A stretch of DNA of 64,000 nucleotides, taken from positions 992,001-1,056,000 of the forward strand of contig BCKC01000002.1 of assembly GCA_001600455.1 (NCBI GenBank). Reading direction: 5' to 3'. Of the stretch, positions 55,905-64,000 are shown piece by piece (the stretch's first letter is position 1; each line of letters opens with the position of its first letter). The notes under the pieces were generated by a model that saw only the letters and a list, made by a program, of their open reading frames with translations, was not told where the DNA came from and made no database searches. Position numbers and translations under genes: made by a program. This stretch comes from Endocalyx cinctus (lineage: Eukaryota > Ascomycota > Sordariomycetes > Amphisphaeriales > Apiosporaceae).

Positions 55905-56897
55905 TCATACCGTAACCCTAAATTCCGTGCCCTCCTTCAGTCCGTATAGAATATCTCGATCCTTTATCCAGTGGAAAAGACACGATCCATGAGCCGACGT
56001 CGCGCCGAAGGGGTTTAACTCAATCAAATGGCAAGTCTTAGCTTCGTCGTGATCATACATAATATCGAACGTGAACCCTTGGCGTAGGAACAAAATATCG
56101 AGCTCGCTCTCTTTATCCAGCTCATCCACGATCTGCTTCCTCAACTTCTCGCATCCATCCGTAATTCGGGAGGCAATGTCGTATTTTCTTGCCTCGTCGG
56201 TCGCGAAGCGATAGAAGTTCCAGGGTTTATACCACTGATACTGACTTATAGCTGATATCCGGTCTACGCCTGGCGGGCAGAAGATGCGGTATTGCCTCTC
56301 GCTACCCATGCGCTTGTCAAAAGGGAGGAAGTAGATGGGGAAAGTAAAGTTGTTCTGATTCCCGCTGCTTTCATTCGTCTCGTGATCTTCCAGAGCGTGC
56401 AGCAGTGCATTGCGCGCTCGCTTTGAAGTAACCAAACGGAGGATGATATCATTCACACTGGGTAGCGCTACCATCTTAGGTTTCATCGGGAATCCATCTT
56501 TGAGCGAGCATCTGTCGAAGCGCATGAACAAGTCTTCGGGAGGGAACCGAAGCTTTGAGAGTAAAGGGGCGACTATTTCTTCCTCTAAATCTTCCGAGAA
56601 CGTGCGATTGAGGTGTCCAGCCGATAATGATGCTTCTATAGTATTGAGCAGGAGCCGGGCCTGCGATCGGGTGAGGGAAATTGTCTGCACGTCTGAAGTA
56701 GCTAGATTACGGGAAGCCATGATAATGGGAAGCCAACGGGTAAAGGAGTACGGTGCCTCGGATGGCCTAGTGGGAGGATCTTCAGGGGCTTCCTCAAAAG
56801 CATGCCAGCATGTGTTGAATCTCCTAGAAGGGTTGACCTCACTGTGCTCCCTTATATCGGCGACGACGCCTCCGTAATAGATTGTGACTAGCCTCAT
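55905..56897 (-). CDS. CDC123/D123-like ATP-grasp protein
   Basis: An intronless frame of 330 residues. The middle and C-terminal parts show the D123 pattern: FMRFDRCSLKDGF (about 127-139), ISAISQYQWYKPWNFY (about 217-232), DIMYDHDEAKTCHLIELNPF with the metal-binding-type ELNP, and GSCLFHWIKD near the end. The canonical Cdc123 is an ATP-grasp factor that assembles eIF2. This copy is divergent and sits beside a biosynthetic reductase, so it may be an additional paralogue with another role, such as an ATP-dependent ligase-like activity. That role is inference. The opposite strand has a long shadow frame. It diverges from the NLR gene. Confidence 0.7.
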   Translation of the reverse strand: MRLVTIYYGGVVADIREHSEVNPSRRFNTCWHAFEEAPEDPPTRPSEAPYSFTRWLPIIMASRNLATSDVQTISLTRSQARLLLNTIEASLSAGHLNRTFSEDLEEEIVAPLLSKLRFPPEDLFMRFDRCSLKDGFPMKPKMVALPSVNDIILRLVTSKRARNALLHALEDHETNESSGNQNNFTFPIYFLPFDKRMGSERQYRIFCPPGVDRISAISQYQWYKPWNFYRFATDEARKYDIASRITDGCEKLRKQIVDELDKESELDILFLRQGFTFDIMYDHDEAKTCHLIELNPFGATSAHGSCLFHWIKDRDILYGLKEGTEFRVTV

Positions 56898-58076
56898 TCT
56901 GGCTTCGCCTAGATGCTCCCTACTAAATGACGAAATATTTTGATTCGCTAAATATATGATAATATTGTCGTTAACTACTGTAGCGACTATTGTTGAATTT
57001 CAATTTCGTGTTCGAAGGAAAGCAATTTCTTATGAGAGATGCCTTGTATATTGTGTTGGTAGACAGATATTTGTGGTGCTATCTGTCTCCTGATGAATCT
57101 TCAGTTGTTAAGATATTGCGTGGGATAAATATGAAGCTTGCGCTGTGCTATACCGTGGTATTTACTGCCAAATAATGCCAAGCCAAACGCTAAACAAATA
57201 AGTATCTAAAGATAGCCTCTTTACGGTCGTACCCCCAGTAGGGTGACCTTGAAATAGTGCCACGATTACTTCTATAGACGTCCTTACCTCTTCAAGCCTA
57301 GTGTACAATGAGCCAAGACATACACAGTACGTAAAACAGACCAATGACCATATTGAGATTGGATACTCTATGATATTTTTCATGTATGTGTGCTGTACAT
57401 CATCTCAAGAAATACTTACTTGTATGCAGACAACCGGAATCAGGAATATAAATAAGTTATAGATGATGCTGATATATATATTATATATGTTGTATCTGAC
57501 TACTGGAAAGAGTAATGTGGCCAAGACAGCGTTGCTAGTTATAGTATCAGCCACCCCCTTATCCCAGCCACAAATGCTCAATACTAGTCACCATCATCCA
57601 TGGATAAAAGTCCACTATCGGTGACTGTTTGATGAAGGGAAAAACAAAGCCAAACGGTTTCTAGTTGCTTATATTTGTCTTATGTAGCTACTAATTATGG
57701 TCATCGACTTTCTTTCGCCTAGTATGTCACAATGTGGATACTGAGTCTGATTGTTACCTAGATGTTCTTGTTTGTTATCAAATACTCAACATCTACACGA
57801 AATAACATTAAGTATCAAACATAAGGTAAAATGAATGAGGCACGACGTAAAAAAAAAACAGCTTCAAATTAATGTATATATACTTATAAAATTAATTATT
57901 TGCAGAAAAAAAAAGTCATTCTCTCTCCCCATACATTTACGTTCCTGTGTGTATCACTTTATTTCTAGCTTTGGTCTCATTATGTGACATACTAAACCTG
58001 ACCAATTTGCTCGATATACGGACGAGATATTTTTCTAAGGTTTAGTAAGCCTAAAGCCTATAAGAGTCAGTTGATT
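56898..58076. promoter_or_regulatory. Divergent promoter region, D123-like and NLR genes
   Basis: About 1.2 kb, AT-rich, between divergent start codons. It has A-runs near 57850 and 57905 and no supported gene. Confidence 0.5.
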
Positions 58077-61000
58077 ATGGCTGAAGTTATTAGTTTGGTA
58101 ACTACTATAATTGATATAGTCGAGCTCGCAAGAACAGTGATCGAATGGTGCACTAGCTATGCTGGATCCGTGAGCGATACGCCAGCAACAATCCGCGACA
58201 TCATGGCTCAGGTCTCTATCTTTCAGAACGAACTTCAGGCCATGGAAGTTTTCGTCTCGCAGCACCCGGAGGCGAACTCTAGTATTAGAGAGCTAGCGAG
58301 TGAAGGTGGTGTCTTCAGCGAATCGCAGAGGTCTATTAAAAAGCTGTTAACCCTGCTTGATGTCCCTTCGGCACGTTCAGCATCAAATGCTTCGGCGACG
58401 GAGAAGGCGAAGCAGATGTTATCTAGGCTCACGCTGAGAGATAAGTGGCCTTCAAAAGAAGATGATGCTCGACAAATTCTCAACGACTTGAACTCTTACA
58501 GGAGCTCCATCACTATGACCCTTATAAGATCACACTCGTAAGTCCTATCGGCTTGGTACGAATTGAATATCTTTCCCACTCACTACTGGTTAGGGAGGCG
58601 ATACCTAAAATTTTACACGAAACTCAACAAGTCGGCCTAAAAATGGACGGTAAGTCACGTGTTACCTTTAGAAGAGCATATTTCTAAAGATTTATAGAGC
58701 TCGAGAGACGAAGGGAAGCGTCCTGGGTATGTCCATCGAATAGTGATATGCCAACCATGCACGGTGAAAAGAAAGCCCTCCAAGAGCCAAACACATGCGT
58801 ATGGATCACTCGATTCAAAGAATGGGAGTCTTGGCTTCAAGGAGTTGACAAGTTGGGAAAACCTCGTAGGTTTATCTGGGTCTATGGCATTCCGTGAGTA
58901 ATATCCAAGAGTTGCTTCTTACAGGCTACTATGCGTACCTAAAAATCGTAATTTATTCCGATTTCGAACTCAATTTTCAAACTTGGATTCTGAGCTACGA
59001 TAATTGGGTCTCTCATAATTAGCTGCTACTAAGTATAATGGCTACTGACTATATAATTACCTTCTAGTGGTGCCGGAAAGACGGTACTATCCTCTTTTCT
59101 AATCGAGCAAGCAGCTCATCACTGCGGTGCCCGCGGATACGCATACTACTACTGTCTTCATAGTCGAGCACGCGACGAGACATTACCAATGTTGAGATGG
59201 GTTCTCTTCCAGCTCTGTCGCCAAGCGAACTTCTTCATCCCGGCAAGACTCCATAGCAGCTACCAAGCAGAGAACGTACTTTCATACCAAGAGCTTCTTG
59301 ACTGCATTGAGGAAATGTCTCACCAGTTCCCCCGCGTGTACATCGTCGTAGACGCCGCTGACGAGAGCCGAGCGCGGGAGAACCTGATGGACGCGCTGAC
59401 CGACCTTGGGACCAACGATCGATTCTCAAATATTTCCCTCTTGTTCACGAGTCGACGAGAAAATGATATCGAGGAGACCGTTAAGGAGATGGGTGATCTG
59501 TGTGCTGCAATTTCTACGTCGAACAAGTTTGTCCGCGACGATATCAAGACATTCGTAAAGGCCAAACTTAACAAGGCCCAGGCGTGGAAAAGATGGGATG
59601 CCGCGTTTCTCCTCGAAGTGGAAGACCGCATTGTACATGAAGCAAGAGGAATGTATGTATAATTACGAGAAGAATATTACTTTACTTATTGGGTCATCTC
59701 ACTTATCGATGTATAGGTTTCGATGGGCCGTATGTCAACTAGATGTCCTCAAAAGAATCAGGGACAAGGAGGGGATCCGCGGAGCTTTACGGTCTCTACC
59801 CGGAGATATTTTCGCCACCTACGAGCGAATACTGGCAGAGATTCCAGAAAAGGACCGCGAATTCGCTCGGACCGCTCTGGCGTTAATATGCAGCGATACC
59901 GCCGAGATTCCGACGGCCGAGATCCTTGTCAGCGCTTGCGCTTATAATGTGACGGCCTTTCTAGACCTCGACAGATACTCGGTAGAGACTTTGCACGAGA
60001 TATGTGGCTGTCTGATCACGCTTTCGCGGTTGCAGCGAGCGCCTGAGACGGTGTTCACTCGCGAGATGCGAGTGAACGAGGGTGCTTTCCATAAGGTTTC
60101 ACTAGCCCATTACACCGTTAAGGAATATTTATTCTTTCCCGACACTGCGAAAGGCGTGGCAAAGTTCTTCGCGCTTTCGGAGGAAGTCGTTCGCAATATC
60201 GATCTCAAAGTTATTTTCAATGGACTACGATATTTTGGACTTCGCACGTTTGACCAGAAGGTCAGAGTAACTCGATGCGAGGAATATTGTCTCAAAATGA
60301 CAGAACGAGCATTGACCAGTCGACGTAATGATATCCTCGGAAACGAAGAGCTGCAAAACATCGTCAGCCAGTCCCTGAGTGCAAACTTTCAGCACATTTC
60401 CTGGCTGAAAGCTACCAAGGGTATCCTAGCAATCATGAAGAACCATTTCCCTATATGGGATACGCTTATGGGCTGGGACATTTGGCCAACAGTCAGGGAA
60501 GCAGGTACACTCGCTAACCTTATTCTTATTAATTGGATTGGATTGGCGGAGAAGTATATCACAAGTCGGAAACTCAACGAGATGCGCCGGGTCGAGACGG
60601 CGCCGATCTGGAACAATCAGTTCAAACTCCGGAATAGCGATATGACAGATACCCTTCTAACATTCTGCGTGCGGCGGCGAAGGCTGAGTTTTCTTCAACT
60701 CTTTGTTCGGTCTGGGGTCACGTTTGACCGTGAGCCTGAGATCCTCTACACCGCCATCAAAGTCTTCACCGGACAAGATAGCAGCGGCGGTAAGACATTG
60801 CAAGTACTTACGACACTGCTAGGAGCTTGCGCGAACCCGAATCCCAAACCGCTACCGCCGGAGGACGAAAGAGGGCAGCGAGACTCGTCAAAAATGGGCG
60901 CGCCGGTAGCCGTGAAAGCCGGGTTCGCTTTCACACCGCTGCAATTGGCGATCTGGCACCTGGAACAGGACTGGGTCGAAGCGCTTTTAGAAGAAGGTGC

Positions 61001-61412
61001 CGATCCGAACGGTAAGGGGGTCCTGAAGGGCGCGCTCCCGGCCGAATACTCGCGGACCAAGATCGACGCCGAGTTGGTCAGGGAGTACCGGGCCATGGGC
61101 CAGCAGACGCCTTTGGAGGTGTGCGCGACGACAAACCCGCCCGACTGGGCCGCTGGCGGAAACGAAGCAAAAGAAGAGGCGCTAAAGAATGCGAGAGAGG
61201 CCGTCGAGAGGCTACTGATGCGCTATGGCGCACATGAACCAATTCCGGAGGTGGCGGAGGACAGTAGTTCATCGTCAGAGGTGAATAACAGAATGGTGAT
61301 TGATCTGTGTGGTGATGAACCAGAGCTGGTACCTTGCGTCAACCCGAGGCTGAGAGGCATGGCTTTGGATAGAATAGCTAGCCCGGGCCCGAGCCGCTCC
61401 CCTTATATGTGA
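58077..61412 (+). CDS. NACHT-type NLR/STAND protein with HeLo-like N-terminus and ankyrin-like C-terminus
   Basis: A signal-transducing NTPase of the fungal NLR class, involved in non-self recognition or programmed cell death. Five exons (58077-58537, 58594-58649, 58698-58893, 59068-59652, 59717-61412) fit in phase and give 997 residues. The N-terminal helical domain (MAEVISLVTTIIDIVELART...) resembles the fungal STAND N-terminal/HeLo-like class. The NACHT domain begins at WVYGIPGAGKT, with Walker A Lys242; the intron falls inside this motif. Walker B-like VYIVVDAADES follows, then an arginine-rich sensor region (LLFTSRREND). The winged-helix region ends near YTVKEYLFF. The C-terminal part contains ankyrin-like units such as FTPLQLAIWHLEQDWVEALLEEGADPN. 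It is probably not part of the metabolite pathway. Confidence 0.85.
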
Positions 61413-61927
61413 CGTCTGCGTGATGGGATTAATATTTGGAAATGTTGGCTTTATCTATTGAACATTTTCAGGTATTCAATCGTCCAGTAATTAATTTTAG
61501 GATTTTGTATGAGTCAATATTGGATCGGTAAGACTGGGTGTGAGTTTTGTTTTAAGCTCAGTTGAATTTCACTCTCTACGCTGGTACAGCCTAATTAGTC
61601 AAAATTAACTAAAATTACTGTTCAGAAATGGGCAGTATAACATTCTCTAGTTTTCATTTGCGTCTATATGGCAACTCAACATAGTATTAGAAACAATGTC
61701 AGATTCAAAATCTAATGTGCAAATAGAAATGTGCCTTCTGAAAAGTAGGCAGTAAGGGTGTTTGACGTAAAACTGGGAAGACTCTGAATATAGCAGCCGA
61801 AGGAATCAATGGCCTTAAAGCACAGGTGGCCTAGCTGAAAGAAGAAACCTGGCCACTTCTGAGAATTTATTGAAAATAATGAAGATTTCAACCTGACCTG
61901 AGCGACACATCTAACGTGGTGCTCAAA
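61413..61927. other. Short 3' intergenic region
   Basis: A gap of 515 bp between convergent genes, AT-rich, with nothing recognisable. Confidence 0.5.
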
Positions 61928-62834
61928 TCACCATGGAAGCTCTTTTCCATTGTATTGGTGCAGGCCGGGGGCATCCTCCCAGCCTGGGACGTGGATCTTT
62001 AGAAATTTGCCATTTATTTCTTTAGCATCCTTAGCTATAATGTCCAATGATTTCGTTGCGGAGGTCATGGGGTCAATGTCGGCAATATCGCCTCCCATGT
62101 CGGTGCGAACCCACTGTTGCGTCAAGTTAACGAGGAGTTCGAACTAGAATGGGGGCACAGAGAGAGAAGAGTCTCCACGACTTACACCAGGGCATATCAC
62201 AACAAACGCGAACCCTTCTTTCTCCAGTTCTAAGGCATATTGTACAGTGAGGCTGTTGAGGGCAACCTTGGAAATTTTGTATGCGGGTTGTGGCGTGATA
62301 ACCCATTTGCGAGAATCGGCGATGGCGCACACGCTCGAGCTTCTGTGGATTGGTTCATCAAATTTAGCGTTTTTTTTCTGCCGTTACCTTCTGGAAGGGT
62401 GCATCGCGTTACACTTACAGGTTTAAGACCTTCTTCTGGCGACCCTGTCTCATCAGCGGTAGTAAAGCAGAGATGATATTTTGCACAGATTCAACGTTGA
62501 GTTCCAAAATTTCTCGCAGGTTATTCATCGCCTCCACGCTCTGCGAAGCATCCATCATACCGGCATTGTTGATGAGCACATCGAGTCCCCTGCCATCCAG
62601 TTTCTGCTTCACTTCTTCTACAGCCTTGATAATACTATCTCGGTCGGTAGGAACCAGGTGCACAATAATGACACGACCCTGGGACTCGTCGGCAACATTC
62701 TGAAGCTCCTTCGAGGGCGATGCGCGGACAGTTGCAAAAATAGTAGACACTTCGCTTCCGGGCCTCCTGCTGAGCACCTGGACGAATTGGAAGCCGAGGC
62801 CCCGGCCAGCTCCTGTTACTAGATAAGTGGACAT
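61928..62834 (-). CDS. Short-chain dehydrogenase/reductase (classical SDR)
   Basis: Three exons (62834-62419, 62342-62186, 62113-61928) fit in phase and give 252 residues, the usual length for a classical SDR. Motifs are TGAGRGLGFQ (NAD(P) loop, 7-16), VLINNAGM, the catalytic serine in NLSSSVCAIA, the catalytic pair in AYKISK, and CPGWVRTDMGG after the active site. It resembles C-factor-like SDRs that reduce carbonyls. It could tailor a cluster product, but it lies beyond the NLR gene, so membership is doubtful. Upstream of its start is a T11/A17 tract (62854-62881). Confidence 0.88.
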
Positions 62835-64000
62835 TTGCCTAGACGTAAGGAGCTTTTTTTTTTTAAAAAAAAAAAAAAAAAGAGTCGAATTAGGTGGGTG
62901 GAAATTTGTCTAAATTGGAGGAAGTCTTTGAGAGTATGAAATAGACGTTGGTAATCAACCTATAGTAAGTGACTACAAAACTCAGAGCTCGCGGATTGGT
63001 GGTGCATCGTAAAGCATTATATATTGGAATGTGAGTGATTATTAATACTCCTATCATCTTTTGCCTCCGCAACCTCCGGACACCTAGCACAGGCACAAAA
63101 GGTCCCGGTTTACTGTGCGATGTCACTAATCAGCACATTTCTATAACAGCTGTAAAGATGTCCTACTTAATAGGACAATACGAATAGGACAATGTTTACA
63201 AATGTTTAGGCTATAAGACCCTGTTATAGGAAATAATCCAGTTCGGAGAAGGACATATGATATTATTTCTCCCAAACAGGCAGAATTTTGAGAAAGAGGA
63301 CAAAAAAGCACAGACGGTGCGCGCATTTTGTGGTGGTTATTTACTTGTATTATGGATGGGAGTCGATTTTCGAAGTTCTGTAGGAAGCTCGTCAACCACG
63401 TTTTAACGATTCGCCAATGTAGTTCTCCGAAATAAAAAAAAAATCCGGTCCTGCGGTTTTACATCTGTTCCGGGAAACGACCCGGGGTGCGGACCGGAGT
63501 TATCGCGGGAGTAGAGGGCACATGCCTTTTCAGCCATGCCGAACAGATATCTAAACGCATAGGCGCATTTAGACACAGATACAGAGACGCTCGTATGTTG
63601 CATCGGCTTTGTGGCTGTGTCTCTAATTATCTTGAAAAAGATAGACATCACAACCTAACGCAGATGTACGAGTGGAAGTAAGGTTGTCTCACCTCTTCTT
63701 TGGTCACTGTGTACAGAATGCAGCTAATTGTCGCTCATGCTCACCTGCATCCATATATTTGTATCCCCTATGCATATATATAGAGAAGGTGTGGTAGGTG
63801 CAAGCCCAACAACCTCCATCAGATCGAGGAAACAGGTTTAGGAGTAACATGTGAAATCACCCCATAATGTACACCTCTGGCACTATGCGTGCTTACTACT
63901 ACGCTAGATACTTAAATACATACGGCTATATGTCTGACTTAAAGAAGCACCAATGAGCTTATCAACGTGCAGGCAAAATCTGATTCAAATTAGTACCTGC
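62835..64000. other. Gene-free right edge
   Basis: About 1.17 kb with no supported gene. It begins with the T11/A17 homopolymer pair just upstream of the SDR. Short frames (62890-63126, 63403-63651, minus) lack any family feature. Confidence 0.5.
62854..62881. repeat. Poly(T)-poly(A) inverted homopolymer
   Basis: Eleven T are followed directly by seventeen A, a perfect inverted repeat that can fold back. It lies 20 bp upstream of the SDR start codon, in its 5' leader or core promoter. Confidence 0.7.

Overview
The window is fungal nuclear DNA from a filamentous ascomycete (Pezizomycotina). The evidence is short GT-AG introns (about 50-135 bp) inside most genes, long AT-rich intergenic stretches, an AflR-type Zn2Cys6 regulator, a non-reducing polyketide synthase with SAT and PT domains, a PTH11-like receptor and a NACHT-type NLR. 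I see 20 protein-coding genes, no convincing RNA gene, no CRISPR array and no intact transposon. Exon boundaries come from splice signals, reading phase and family alignment by eye; there is no transcript evidence.

Left block, about 1.7-27.3 kb, is a polyketide cluster. It holds a BBE-like FAD oxidase (1715-3535), an O-methyltransferase (4725-5885), a P450 (7250-9082, minus), a 14-TM DHA2 exporter (9837-11898), an AflR-like regulator (13508-14728), a second, paralogous P450 (16087-17813, minus) and a 2288-residue NR-PKS (19971-27325) arranged SAT-KS-AT-PT-ACP-ACP-TD. The PKS has no C-methyltransferase. Its predicted product is an unmethylated aromatic aldehyde, later O-methylated and oxidised.

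Middle, 27.3-34 kb, is a spacer with ordinary-looking genes: a Ser/Thr-rich, probably GPI-anchored secreted protein (30192-30950) and a PEX11-family peroxisomal protein (31786-32790, minus).

Right block, about 34-57 kb, looks like a second biosynthetic set. It holds a SET-domain protein, an NRPS-like adenylation-thiolation protein (35757-38099, minus), an alpha/beta hydrolase, a PTH11/rhodopsin-like membrane protein, a UbiA aromatic prenyltransferase (43890-45005, minus), an ACC-synthase-like PLP enzyme (46361-47897), two MFS transporters (48438-50469 and 52396-54425, both minus), a free-standing thioester-reductase protein (54479-55666) and a CDC123/D123-like ATP-grasp protein (55905-56897, minus). 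The A-T protein and the lone reductase together have the domains and summed length of one fungal A-T-R carboxylic acid reductase, so they look like a split reductase encoded about 16 kb apart. The right flank has a HeLo-like/NACHT/ankyrin NLR (58077-61412) and a short-chain dehydrogenase (61928-62834, minus).

Working model (inference): the left block makes an aromatic aldehyde, and the right block activates and reduces an aryl acid and prenylates an aromatic ring. They could be one meroterpenoid pathway or two adjacent clusters. Several enzymes have changes at conserved positions: the FAD oxidase has Leu for the FAD-linking His, both P450s lack the I-helix acid, and the PLP enzyme has Phe for the cofactor Tyr.
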